Notes under the pieces: model-generated
Database searches by the model: none
What the model was told of the DNA's origin: nothing
What the model saw: only the letters and a program-made list of their open reading frames with translations
NCBI GenBank assembly: GCA_004134985.1
Contig: REGQ01000007.1
Coordinates: 1 to 64,000 of the forward strand
Direction of reading: 5' to 3'
DNA: 64,000 nucleotides
Source: Paenibacillaceae bacterium
GTDB lineage: Bacteria > Bacillota > Bacilli > Paenibacillales > Paenibacillaceae
Shown: positions 43,775 to 52,666 of the stretch, one piece after another
Numbering within the stretch: the stretch's first letter is position 1
Layout of the letters: each line of letters begins with the position of its first letter
Made by a program: the position numbers and the translations under genes

Positions 43775-44730
43775 GGAACGTGGAGTTGGCTGCCGAGAAG
43801 CAGAGTGACACCCGGGCGAAGGAACGCAAAGGCGAGGTTCTGAAGCATTTCAGATTGTATAAATGGCTATATATCTTTTTGGTACCGGGACTGCTTTATT
43901 TGTTTGTGTTCAAGTACATTCCGATGTTTGGTATCGTGATTGCTTTTAAAGATTTCAGTCTGGTGAAGGGGATCTGGGCGAGCAAGTGGATCGGCTTTGA
44001 GAATTTTACGTATTTGTTCCAGTCGCGGGACTTTTACAAGGTGCTGAGCAACTCGCTGATTTTAAGCTTTTATCAGATTGTATTCGGGTTCCCGGCGCCG
44101 ATTATTCTGGCCGTGATGCTAAATGAAGTAAGAAGCTTGATGTTCAAGCGACTATCGCAGACGATTCTGTATTTACCGCATTTTATTTCCTGGGTTGTGC
44201 TGTCCGGGATGATTATTAATTTCCTGTCACCTTCGACCGGCCCCCTTAATTTTGTAATTAAATCATTGGGATATGATCCGGTGGCCTTCCTGCTCAAGCC
44301 GGAGTATTTCCGAACAATTCTTGTATCTGCCGAGGTATGGAAGGGTGTCGGATGGGGGACGATTATTTACCTTGCCGCGATGACGGGCATCAATCCTTCC
44401 TTGTACGAATCGGCGAAGATGGATGGCGCTACTCGCCTTCAGCAGGTTCGCTACATTACGCTTCCGGGTATCGCCTCCACCGTTGTCGTGCTGCTGATCC
44501 TCCAACTTGGCCATATTCTTGACAATGGATTTGAACAGGTGTTCTTGTTATACAATCCGCTTACCTACGATGTGGCAGATGTATTTGAAACCTATACGTA
44601 TCGCATCGGACTAATTGACGGCAGATTATCGTTCGCGGCAGCGGTTGGCTTGTTTAAAGCGTTCATAGGTTTAGTGCTCATCGTGGCGGCTAATCGCATT
44701 GCAAGAATGTTCGGCAAACAAATTTGGTAG
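43771..44730 (+). CDS. carbohydrate ABC permease (LplB type)
   Basis: A 319-residue permease starting at GTG 43771, overlapping the beta-helix gene by 4 bases. A charged tail of about 30 residues precedes the first membrane segment (YKWLYIFLVPGLLYLFVFKY). Then GIVIAFKDFSLVKGI and the EAA loop YESAKMDGATRLQQVRYITL are typical of LplB. It forms the importer channel with the LplC-type gene that follows 10 bases later. Confidence 0.93.
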   Translation: MRNVELAAEKQSDTRAKERKGEVLKHFRLYKWLYIFLVPGLLYLFVFKYIPMFGIVIAFKDFSLVKGIWASKWIGFENFTYLFQSRDFYKVLSNSLILSFYQIVFGFPAPIILAVMLNEVRSLMFKRLSQTILYLPHFISWVVLSGMIINFLSPSTGPLNFVIKSLGYDPVAFLLKPEYFRTILVSAEVWKGVGWGTIIYLAAMTGINPSLYESAKMDGATRLQQVRYITLPGIASTVVVLLILQLGHILDNGFEQVFLLYNPLTYDVADVFETYTYRIGLIDGRLSFAAAVGLFKAFIGLVLIVAANRIARMFGKQIW

Positions 44731-44740
44731 GTGAGAGTTT

Positions 44741-45613
44741 ATGAGCAAAATGAAACTGAATCTGTTCGATACTATCAATTATACGCTGCTCACGCTCATC
44801 TGTGTGGTCATGCTGTACCCTTTCGTCAATGTAGCCTCCGTGTCCATGAGCTCTTATTCGGCCTATGTGAATAATCCGATGATGATATGGCCGCAAGAGT
44901 TCAACCTGGCGGCTTACAAAGAAATCATGTCGCGCGCCTTGTTGTGGAGAAGCTACGCCAATACGGTAATCGTGACGGTCAGCGGTGTAGCTATAGGGAT
45001 ATTTCTCTATATCATCACAGCTTACCCTTTATCCAAAAGGGTACTCAAGGGGCGTAAAGTCATCATGATGCTGATTGTGTTCACGATGCTGTTTAACGGG
45101 GGGCTAATCCCTAATTTTTATTTGATTCGAGAGCTAGGATTGCTTGATACGCTGGCTGCCTTAATTCTTCCGGCGCTGTTCTCTGGTTTCAGCTTAATTC
45201 TGATGAAAAATTTTTTCGAATCGCTGCCCGAGGAGCTGGAAGAGGCAGCGCGTATCGATGGCGCATCCGATCCTTACATTTTATTTCGCATCCTTATCCC
45301 ATTATCCAAGCCGATTATCGCAACCCTGTGCCTGTTCGCAGCGGTAGGTTACTGGAATAACTTCTTTAACGGAATTATTTATATACGCAGCGAGACGAAT
45401 TGGCCGCTTATGTTATTTCTTCGCGAGGTGATCGAAGCGGCCAGTATGATGGCCGAGCAATCCAATGCTGCCGAGACGGGCGCTCAGCAACTGACTAGCG
45501 AAACGCTGAAATATGCCACGCTCATGATTGTTATGCTGCCGATTCTATGTGTATATCCGTTTCTGCAAAAGTATTTTGTGAAAGGGATTATGCTTGGCTC
45601 AGTAAAAGGGTAG
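44741..45613 (+). CDS. carbohydrate ABC permease (LplC type)
   Basis: A 290-residue permease of the LplC/YtcP group: start ATG 44741, EAA loop EELEEAARIDGASDPYILFR, and C-terminus FLQKYFVKGIMLGSVKG. It is the partner of the LplB-type permease just upstream. Two binding-protein genes, one before and one after, share this channel. Confidence 0.93.
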   Translation: MSKMKLNLFDTINYTLLTLICVVMLYPFVNVASVSMSSYSAYVNNPMMIWPQEFNLAAYKEIMSRALLWRSYANTVIVTVSGVAIGIFLYIITAYPLSKRVLKGRKVIMMLIVFTMLFNGGLIPNFYLIRELGLLDTLAALILPALFSGFSLILMKNFFESLPEELEEAARIDGASDPYILFRILIPLSKPIIATLCLFAAVGYWNNFFNGIIYIRSETNWPLMLFLREVIEAASMMAEQSNAAETGAQQLTSETLKYATLMIVMLPILCVYPFLQKYFVKGIMLGSVKG

Positions 45614-45673
45614 TGACGGGGAAATCCGCAGCTATAGATCAGTTTGGGTTACAAAAAAGAGGAGGGTACAAGA

Positions 45674-47239
45674 ATGAGAAAGAAACGTAAAGGAATGATC
45701 GTAACGCTCATCGGTATCATGCTGCTGTCTGCTGCATGTTCGTCCAATTCAGCCGATCCGGTCGCATCGAAGCCTGGTAATGCTGATCAGCCATCAGGGA
45801 AGGAAGGTGCGGTCCAAGTATCCATCATGGCGAAGCACGATCAGCCGGAAATATCCGTGACGGATGCGCTGTTCATTGAGGAACTGGAAAAGAAAAACAA
45901 TGTCAAGCTGTCATTTGAAATCCCGCCGGTGACCGGATATACTGAGAGGCTGCAGTTGATGCTAGCTTCCGGGAAATATCCAGATGTTGTATTCTTCGAC
46001 AATACGACGGATCAGGCGTTCCAGAATGCGGTTCGCGAGGGGATTCTCATTCCAGTTAATGATTATTTGGAGTCGGCGGAATATCTGAATCAATATACGT
46101 ACCAATCTTCCTGGGACCAACTTAAAGTTAATCAGGACGGCAATATCTACGGCATCCCGCGCACGTCCGTTGTGCGCAACGATGGCTATTGGGTCAGAAA
46201 AGATTGGATCGATAATGTGGGCTTCGAGCTTCCGGCCAACAGTGAAATTACGATTGCTCAGTTTGAGGAATTATTGAAAAAATTTACGTTCGACGATCCT
46301 GACAGAAACGGTAAAAACGATACGTACGGTTATGCTGGAGCCTATAATATGAACAAAGTGCTAGATCCCATTCTGACAGGACAGTTTGGTCTAATGGGCT
46401 GGCAGAAAGCATCTGACGGAGAATACGAATACATGAACCCGATGTATGATCAACAGGGCGACGAGTTCAAGAAGGCGCTGGAATTTTCGGCAAGCCTTTA
46501 CAAAGCAGGAGTCTTCGATCCCGATTCGGCAACCAATGATGGCACGAAGCAGCGCGAACGCTTCTGGCGCGGCTTGACGGGTGTTTATCCGGGTTTTGCC
46601 GGACACTACACTTGGCACCTCACCGAGATGCAGAAGCAAGTGCCGACGGCTGAATTGACCTTCGTTCATGTGCAGAATGAGCAGGGCGAGGTGAAGGGCG
46701 GCAATCTGGCGACGAGCCCAACAGGTTTATGGGGCTTCTGGGCCATAACGAAAAATGCGGAAAATCCACAGAAAATAGTTGATCTGTTTGATTCCTGGCT
46801 GTCCGACGAAATGTGGCCGGTAGTCGTTGATGGCTACGAAGGCCACGATTATACAGTTGAAGGTGGAGAAAAGCAGGCGATTACAGGACCGCCGAAGTTC
46901 TATATCCGCCGCAACTCGATGCGCAGAGCGAATGACACCCAATTCTTCATCACTACAGGCACGCCTAAGGATATCGTGGCGCAAGTAGAGCCTTGGTTGC
47001 AGAAATCGGTGGACACCGTTGTGGCAGGTAAGGATCTCGGCTTCCAACCTGAAGCGGCGAAGAAACCGAACTTCATGGATTACCAGAAGGTATGGGATCA
47101 AACGACGATGAAAATTTTGATCGGAGAGCTGCCTGTCAGCGAACTTGATTCGCTGCTTGAAGGCTGGTACAAGAACGGCGGCACTGATTTCATACAGCAA
47201 ATGAATGAATATATTAAGCTAATGGATTCGGACAAGTAA
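45674..47239 (+). CDS. sugar-binding lipoprotein 2 of the GH16 operon
   Basis: A 521-residue LplA-type lipoprotein. ATG 45674 follows GAGGAGGG. Lipobox LSAAC is near residue 23. It contains DDPDRNGKNDTYGYAGA, a calcium-loop-like stretch, and YWVRKDWIDNVGFELP. It is similar in kind but not close in sequence to the binding protein at 40607, so the two probably bind different oligosaccharides or sizes and share one channel. Confidence 0.92.
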   Translation: MRKKRKGMIVTLIGIMLLSAACSSNSADPVASKPGNADQPSGKEGAVQVSIMAKHDQPEISVTDALFIEELEKKNNVKLSFEIPPVTGYTERLQLMLASGKYPDVVFFDNTTDQAFQNAVREGILIPVNDYLESAEYLNQYTYQSSWDQLKVNQDGNIYGIPRTSVVRNDGYWVRKDWIDNVGFELPANSEITIAQFEELLKKFTFDDPDRNGKNDTYGYAGAYNMNKVLDPILTGQFGLMGWQKASDGEYEYMNPMYDQQGDEFKKALEFSASLYKAGVFDPDSATNDGTKQRERFWRGLTGVYPGFAGHYTWHLTEMQKQVPTAELTFVHVQNEQGEVKGGNLATSPTGLWGFWAITKNAENPQKIVDLFDSWLSDEMWPVVVDGYEGHDYTVEGGEKQAITGPPKFYIRRNSMRRANDTQFFITTGTPKDIVAQVEPWLQKSVDTVVAGKDLGFQPEAAKKPNFMDYQKVWDQTTMKILIGELPVSELDSLLEGWYKNGGTDFIQQMNEYIKLMDSDK

Positions 47240-47312
47240 ATATAATATATATAAACGGGGAAGCACGATGCATATGATCGGCTTCCTTTGTCTATGGGGA
47301 GGTATTTGTTGT

Positions 47313-48755
47313 ATGGAAGCTTCATATTGCCAAAGCTCCTTAGGGGAGGAGCAATTGCCAATCATTATGCAGATAGAGGGGCCAATTGCGCATAGGGTAT
47401 ATCAGCGAAATCGGAGTGAGAAGGCTGATATTCCATATACCTTGAGAATGACGGAGCCCTTATCCGGGCATGTGGAAGTTCGCTTGGGGGCAGCCGGCTC
47501 TAATGGAGAGGGAACAGCTTGCAGAATCGTTGGGGATATTAGGCATGTAGATGAGTTCGAAGGCGTCATTACAGGTGTTCCGGTGGGTAGGTATAGTCTG
47601 CAGTTCCGAATAATTGACAGCGTTTCAGGGGGACTGATCACCCAAGCAATTGTAGAGCCGGTTTTTGTAGGAGATTTATGGATACTTGCCGGTCAATCGA
47701 ATATGCAGGGCTGTGGCACTCTCGTTAATGTGGAGGAATCACAGGAGGGCGTAAGCTGCTTGTACCTGGACGACCGTTGGGGAATAGCAGAAGACCCGTT
47801 GTGCTGGTATTATGAGGCGGTCGATCCCGTGCATTGGAGCTTGCCTGTCGAGCAATTGAAGGAGGCGGCCATCAAGGAACGTCAGACCCGGACGCGGGGA
47901 GCTGGGCTAAGTATTCCATTTGGGAAAGAGCTTCTGCGAAATACTGGTGTTCCGGTCGGACTGATCGTATGTGCGCATGGCGGAACCAGCATGACGCAAT
48001 GGGACCCGGATCTGCTCGATCAGGAAGGACATTCATTATATGGCTCCATGGTTCGGCGGGTGCGAGCAGCGGGTGGCAAGGTAAAAGGCTGTATATGGTA
48101 TCAGGGAGAGAATGATGCTAATTCCGAACATGGCCCCAAGTATGCCCAGCGAATGAAGCGATTCCTCCTGCGTTTGAGAGAGGATCTGAGAGAGCCGAAG
48201 CTGCCATTTATTTATGCTCAGCTTTCAATTTTTCATTCTTGGGACAAGCAGTATGAAAGCTGGTGGGATAATGTGCAGCATGAGCAATTCCGGTTGGAAG
48301 AGGAGCTCGCTCCATGTGCCTTGATCGCTACAGCGGACGCCTCGCTGTGCGATCCGATTCATCTCGATGCCGATTCGCTTAAGGAGATCGGGAAGAGATT
48401 TGCCTGGCAAGCACTGCGGATCGCACATGGCACGCAACACGTCACCGGTCCGCGTCCTTGCACTTTCCAATGGAATGCCGACCGTACCGAGCTAACGATT
48501 GGTCTGACCGGAATGAACGGCTCGATGCAACAGGTGGATAGGGTATTCGGCTTCCAGATGGAGCTGGCAGAATGTATCTGGAAGCCAGTGGAGGCCCGAC
48601 TGTCGGAGGAGCGTAAGGCGATATATCTTCGCTTCGACGAAACGATTTCCGTCGACGCTATGCTTCGTTACGGGGCCGGTTACTATCCTGCGCTTAATCT
48701 CAGGGATGATTGGGGCATTCCGCTGCCTTTATTCGGGCCGCTTTATGTAGTTTAG
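47313..48755 (+). CDS. SASA-family carbohydrate acetylesterase
   Basis: A 480-residue esterase of the sialate O-acetylesterase-like (SASA, SGNH) group. The nucleophile motif is LAGQSNMQG with S129; other blocks are AHGGTSMTQWDP and GCIWYQGENDANS; the catalytic pair is D347 and H350 in DPIHLDADSLKEIG. Start ATG 47313 follows GGGGAGG; ATG 47268 would add 15 residues and has a weaker site. A hairpin (GGAAGC ... GCTTCC, ~47258-47287) lies before it. There is no signal peptide from the later start, so it probably removes acetyl groups from imported oligosaccharides. Last gene of the GH16 operon. Confidence 0.88.
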   Translation: MEASYCQSSLGEEQLPIIMQIEGPIAHRVYQRNRSEKADIPYTLRMTEPLSGHVEVRLGAAGSNGEGTACRIVGDIRHVDEFEGVITGVPVGRYSLQFRIIDSVSGGLITQAIVEPVFVGDLWILAGQSNMQGCGTLVNVEESQEGVSCLYLDDRWGIAEDPLCWYYEAVDPVHWSLPVEQLKEAAIKERQTRTRGAGLSIPFGKELLRNTGVPVGLIVCAHGGTSMTQWDPDLLDQEGHSLYGSMVRRVRAAGGKVKGCIWYQGENDANSEHGPKYAQRMKRFLLRLREDLREPKLPFIYAQLSIFHSWDKQYESWWDNVQHEQFRLEEELAPCALIATADASLCDPIHLDADSLKEIGKRFAWQALRIAHGTQHVTGPRPCTFQWNADRTELTIGLTGMNGSMQQVDRVFGFQMELAECIWKPVEARLSEERKAIYLRFDETISVDAMLRYGAGYYPALNLRDDWGIPLPLFGPLYVV

Positions 48756-49215
48756 TATATAAATATATGCAGTCGCATCATGGCAATTAAACTGATCTTC
48801 GCTCTGTGATAGTTGAGTTCCCGTCTGACCGCTATCAGCCGCAGCGCCGATAGCTCTAAACGTATAACCTATTACCTACTTCCCCCTCAGTTACAAAGGA
48901 AAACCAATAGAAACAAAATTTCGAAAAGGATCATAAACAAAAAAGATCAGGCCTGTCAAAAAACGTGACAGGCTCTATTTTATTTCAGTGCGTCAAAAAC
49001 CGAGAGGCAAAAGTCATGACTGAAAGGTTTCGTTCATATCAGCGTGTGTCAGCGGAATCTCCTTTGTGGGGATTTTTGCAGTTGGAATTAGAACATATGT
49101 TCTTGTTTAATTTATCTGGCCAGTTAACCTGTTGCATTTGCTGTGAATTTTATTTTTGGGGCAGTGAAAAATAAAGACACTCTCATTTGTATTATAAGTG
49201 AAAGGAGGAAATGAA
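48756..49215. other. gene-free gap between GH16 operon and sigma gene
   Basis: This 460-base stretch holds one clear terminator (48951-48980) and otherwise AT-rich sequence. The open frame 48965-49174 starts inside the terminator, has no ribosome site and no family pattern, and is not called. Confidence 0.5.
48951..48980 (+). terminator. terminator downstream of the GH16 operon
   Basis: GCCTGTCA and TGACAGGC form an 8-bp perfect stem around a 7-base loop, followed by CTATTTTATTT. It lies about 195 bases past the esterase stop. Confidence 0.75.
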
Positions 49216-49698
49216 GTGAACGATTCATCTGAGCTCAATGAATCTTTAAAACTAGCCGTAGTCAACTACTCGGACAGCCTCCTTAAAGTGGCATTTACCT
49301 ACTTGAAAAGTGTGGCAGAAGCAGAGGAAGTTGTACAGGACGTGTTTTTGACCTATCTGAAAAAGTCTCCTGTCTTTGAAAATAGCGAGCATGAGAAAGC
49401 TTGGCTTATCAGGACGACCATCAATCGAAGTAAAAATGTACTTAAAGCGGGCTGGTTTAGAAGCCGCAATCCAATTCCGGAACACTTGACTTACCTTCCG
49501 GCGGAAGAACAGACCTTATTACAGGCCGTTATGGCTCTAAATAGCAAATATCGCTTACCCATCCATCTGCACTATTATGAAGGATACTCTATTGACGAGA
49601 TCGCGACGATTCTTCATGCCAAGCCCGCAACCGTAGGAACATGGCTGGCGCGTGGGCGTCAGCATCTAAAAGAAGCCATAGGAGGTTTCGAGACATGA
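49216..49698 (+). CDS. ECF RNA polymerase sigma factor
   Basis: A 160-residue ECF sigma factor. Region 2 has SVAEAEEVVQDVFLTYLKK and HEKAWLIRTTINRSKNVL. Region 4 has YYEGYSIDEIATILHAKPA and TVGTWLARGRQHLKE. The start GTG 49216 is preferred because AAAGGAGG lies 8 bases before it. The stop overlaps the start of the anti-sigma-like gene (ATGA). Unlike the sigma factor at 12021, its partner is small. Confidence 0.92.
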   Translation: MNDSSELNESLKLAVVNYSDSLLKVAFTYLKSVAEAEEVVQDVFLTYLKKSPVFENSEHEKAWLIRTTINRSKNVLKAGWFRSRNPIPEHLTYLPAEEQTLLQAVMALNSKYRLPIHLHYYEGYSIDEIATILHAKPATVGTWLARGRQHLKEAIGGFET

Positions 49699-50279
49699 AG
49701 AAGTCTGTTTACAAATCAGCCATGTCAAAATTGAAAACCAGTGAGGATTTTCACGAAAGAACACTTGAAAAACTGCAGGTTGAATTGCAGCAAATGAACA
49801 ATCACAATTCGAACAAAGGGGAAATGAATATGAAAAAGGCAAATCGCAAAAAAACAATTATTGGCTGGACGGCGGGATTAGCAGCATGTGCGGTAATTTC
49901 CTTGGGGGTCTACTCCAATTCTCAGAGCGGCACGTCAGATATAACGGGGGTAAACAATCCGCCCGGGGTAACGGCGAAGCCGTCAGGAGTATCGTCCAAG
50001 CCGCCCGGGGTAACGGCGAAACAGATGGTAAATATCGATGGCATTATTTCAGAGGTGAGTGAGGACGGTCAGAGCTTTAAAGTGGGAGACCTGTGGGTTA
50101 CGGTGACGAAGGATACCGAGTTTGGCATTACAGGCCCAACAGCGCCCGAGCCTTCGGAACAGCTTCTGGAGAAAGAATTCAAGGTGGGAAATGCGGTCTC
50201 TGGCTATACAGCTCAGGACGTGACAAGTGGCAAAGTGACCGCTGACCATATTTACAACAACTTTGCTGTTCAAAATTAA
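49695..50279 (+). CDS. anti-sigma-like membrane protein with coding repeat
   Basis: A 194-residue protein coupled to the sigma gene by an ATGA overlap. A ~56-residue cytosolic part carries the pattern SAMSKLKTSEDFHERTLEKL, common at the start of such anti-sigma proteins. One membrane segment (~58-76) follows. Outside it there is a repeated Pro/Gly/Val/Lys linker (PPGVTAK twice, PSGVSSK between) and then a small beta domain (IDGIISEVSEDGQSFKVG) like DUF5666. In the DNA a 20-base exact repeat (49959-49978 and 50001-50020, period 42) encodes the PPGVTAK copies. Its signal is unknown. Confidence 0.8.
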   Translation: MKKSVYKSAMSKLKTSEDFHERTLEKLQVELQQMNNHNSNKGEMNMKKANRKKTIIGWTAGLAACAVISLGVYSNSQSGTSDITGVNNPPGVTAKPSGVSSKPPGVTAKQMVNIDGIISEVSEDGQSFKVGDLWVTVTKDTEFGITGPTAPEPSEQLLEKEFKVGNAVSGYTAQDVTSGKVTADHIYNNFAVQN

Positions 50280-50304
50280 TTTGATTGTACATGCTAAATT
50301 TATA

Positions 50305-50370
50305 GCCCCTTGGCCATCCATTGCACATCCAGGAGTACCTGATGTAGATGGATGGCCAAGGGGCGGTTTG
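50305..50370 (+). terminator. large terminator between convergent genes
   Basis: GCCCCTTGGCCATCCA (50305-50320) and TGGATGGCCAAGGGGC (50349-50364) pair perfectly over 16 bp. The 28-base loop can form its own stem (ACATC-AGG / CCTGATGT). A short T-rich stretch follows on the plus strand. It ends the sigma/anti-sigma operon and may also act on the other strand. Confidence 0.8.
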
Positions 50371-50407
50371 TTTCCTGCTAGTCCCCGAGCAATACGGCGG
50401 ATTTGTC

Positions 50408-50432
50408 AAAAAAGGCAGCTACATGCGCTGCA
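50408..50432 (-). terminator. terminator over the stop codon of the ABC exporter
   Basis: On the minus strand GCAGC - 7 bases - GCTGC is followed by CTTTTTT. The stem contains the last sense codons and the TAG stop of the exporter gene. The stem is short, but the T run is good. Confidence 0.55.
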
Positions 50433-52566
50433 AAAGCGTGCGTTCCAGCGCTTGCAAGATTTGCGGATGCCGATCTGTAATACGGAGGAAGGCTTCCCTT
50501 CTCACAGACAACAGCATCGCCGATCCCATCGCTTTTACCGTCGCTGTCCGTGGAACGTCTTTTAATAAAGCAATTTCCCCGAAGTGATCCCCGTCCTGCA
50601 GCACGGCTACCCGCTGTGCCTCATCTCCGGGAATTCGCTTGATGATTTCGAATTTGCCATGAACAATAATATAAAATTTATTGCCCCGCTCACCTTCCGT
50701 TACGACCACATCTTCATCCTTGCAAGTTTCGGCGGTGAAGACCGAAGCCATGTCTTCTAGCAGTGCAGGCTCGATTCCGGCAAAAAACGGCAATTTGGCG
50801 AGCCGCTCTGCTTCGACGGTTGCGTGCGTTCCATCTTCGGACAGCTGGAAGCCATGCTGCTTCTCCCACAAATCAAAGTACATGCCGGGTCGATCCATCA
50901 GTTGCTGGTGTGTTCCGGACTCAATAATCCGCCCATGCTCAAACACATAAATTTTGTCCGCATGGGCAACGGATGCAAGCCGGTGGGTGACAGTGACAAT
51001 CGTTTTATGATGTCTTATTTGCTGAATCAAGGTATTGATTTCCGCCTCGGCTGCTGGATCAAGCGCCGCAGTCACTTCGTCAAGCAGCAGCAGCTCCGGA
51101 TTTCTGAGCAGCGCCCTTGCAATTGCAATCCGCTGGCGTTCGCCGCCCGATAATGAGCCGCCTTCATGATGAATCCAGGTATCGTAGCCTTCCGGCCATC
51201 TATTAATGATGTCATGAATGTTGGCTTGCTGCGCTGCCTTGATCATGTCAGCCTCGCCAGTGGCTGCATTGTCCAGCAGCAGATTGTCCCGGATAGTAGC
51301 ATGGAACAGAAAAGTCTCCTGCGTGACGAGGGTGGCAATCCGTCGGAGCGAAGCATCGCTCACATCGCGCAGATTAATATCATCGAACAGCACGGCACCT
51401 TGCCGCGGATCATAGAAGCGGGACAGCAGCTGCAGCGCAGTGCTCTTGCCTGAGCCGCTCGGCCCGACAAAGGCGACATAGCTGCCAGCGGCTATTTGCA
51501 GGCTGACCTCGTGCAGTTGATCGGCTTGTTCGTCGTAGCCGAACGTTACCTGCTCCATGCGAATAGACGAGATAGCAGGCGGTAATTGAACGGGTTCGGA
51601 GGCCTCAGGGACGGTTGGCTGCTGCTCCAATACTTCACCGATTCGCCGAAAACTGATCGAAGAATCGATCAGATTGGGGATCAGAAACGCAATATTGGAC
51701 GCCGATTGCCCAACACTCATAAATAAAGTGAAAAAGGCCATAAAGCTGCCGATTGTCATTTCCTCATTGAAAATAAGGTAGCCGCCAAAGCCGATCAGCG
51801 TACCGTTCAATAACAGCAGCGCAGTTAGCGGCAAGCGTTCGATTAAAGCGTTGATCATATGTAGCCTAAGGCCGAATGTGAACATGCTGTGAATCTGCTT
51901 GCTGGCGCGTTCCTGAAAGCTGGACTGCTGGTGCAGGCTTTTGATCGTTTTATGTCCTTTGACCATCTCATCGATCGTATTGGAAAAGCGCTCCTGCGAT
52001 GCTTTGTAGTCCGCATTGGCGGTCTCGGCGCGATTTTGCAGCAAGCGCGGGCCGGCAAACATGAGCAGCGAACCCAGAAGCATGGCAAGCGCCAGCTTCC
52101 ATTCGAGCAGAAAGAGCATCGTCAGCCCAAGCAAAATGCTCAGCATTTCCTTCAGAAACAGCGGAGACGAGAACCGGATGACACCTTCGATGGAGGACAT
52201 ATCCGAAGCGAAGCGAGTAACCAGGTCGCCAACGCGGTAGCGTTGAAAGAAAGGAAGCGATTGCTGCTGTACATGCACGAACAGCCGGGTGCGCAGCTTG
52301 CGGATGACTTCACCGCTCAGCTTGCCGAGCGTATAATCGCCGCCCGTTCCGGCGAGGATGCTCAGCAAGCCCCCGGAAAGCAAGATGCCCAGTATGATTA
52401 TAAAGACGGTGAAGTCTTTGGGCGTGAATGCCTCGTCCACCAAATATTTCAGACTAAGCGGCGCTGCAACCGCATAAGCGACTTCAATAAGAATGCTTAG
52501 CAGAAAAATGCTGCTAAGAAACTTGTATTCAAGAAAGTGATGCAGCAATGACTTTACAAATTTCAA
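50419..52566 (-). CDS. ABC exporter fused to a cyclic-nucleotide-binding domain
   Basis: A 715-residue type I ABC exporter half-transporter. Six membrane segments occupy residues ~1-310. The ATPase (~335-570) has Walker A FVGPSGSGKSTALQLL, signature GGSLSGGERQRIAIARAL and Walker B LLLLDEVTAALDP. A Crp-like domain (~590-710) is fused at the C-terminus; its phosphate-binding cassette HFGEIALLKDVPRTATV keeps the Glu and Arg needed for cNMP binding in the family. The usual exporter ends near residue 580, so the domain is a true extension. It likely works as a homodimer. Substrate and ligand are unknown. A TGTAAACGTT half-palindrome lies upstream near 52616. Confidence 0.92.
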   Translation of the reverse strand: MKFVKSLLHHFLEYKFLSSIFLLSILIEVAYAVAAPLSLKYLVDEAFTPKDFTVFIIILGILLSGGLLSILAGTGGDYTLGKLSGEVIRKLRTRLFVHVQQQSLPFFQRYRVGDLVTRFASDMSSIEGVIRFSSPLFLKEMLSILLGLTMLFLLEWKLALAMLLGSLLMFAGPRLLQNRAETANADYKASQERFSNTIDEMVKGHKTIKSLHQQSSFQERASKQIHSMFTFGLRLHMINALIERLPLTALLLLNGTLIGFGGYLIFNEEMTIGSFMAFFTLFMSVGQSASNIAFLIPNLIDSSISFRRIGEVLEQQPTVPEASEPVQLPPAISSIRMEQVTFGYDEQADQLHEVSLQIAAGSYVAFVGPSGSGKSTALQLLSRFYDPRQGAVLFDDINLRDVSDASLRRIATLVTQETFLFHATIRDNLLLDNAATGEADMIKAAQQANIHDIINRWPEGYDTWIHHEGGSLSGGERQRIAIARALLRNPELLLLDEVTAALDPAAEAEINTLIQQIRHHKTIVTVTHRLASVAHADKIYVFEHGRIIESGTHQQLMDRPGMYFDLWEKQHGFQLSEDGTHATVEAERLAKLPFFAGIEPALLEDMASVFTAETCKDEDVVVTEGERGNKFYIIVHGKFEIIKRIPGDEAQRVAVLQDGDHFGEIALLKDVPRTATVKAMGSAMLLSVRREAFLRITDRHPQILQALERTLLQRM

Positions 52567-52666
52567 CCTGATCTCCGCCTCTCGGTACTCATAGAGTACC
52601 GCAGATCATAGAGGCTGTAAACGTTGTATTTCGCTTTGCTATTGACACTTTTTCAATCGCGGCGGA

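Noticed and set aside
48965-49174. Plus-strand open frame of 69 codons
   Set aside because: It begins inside a terminator stem and has neither a ribosome site nor a known pattern.
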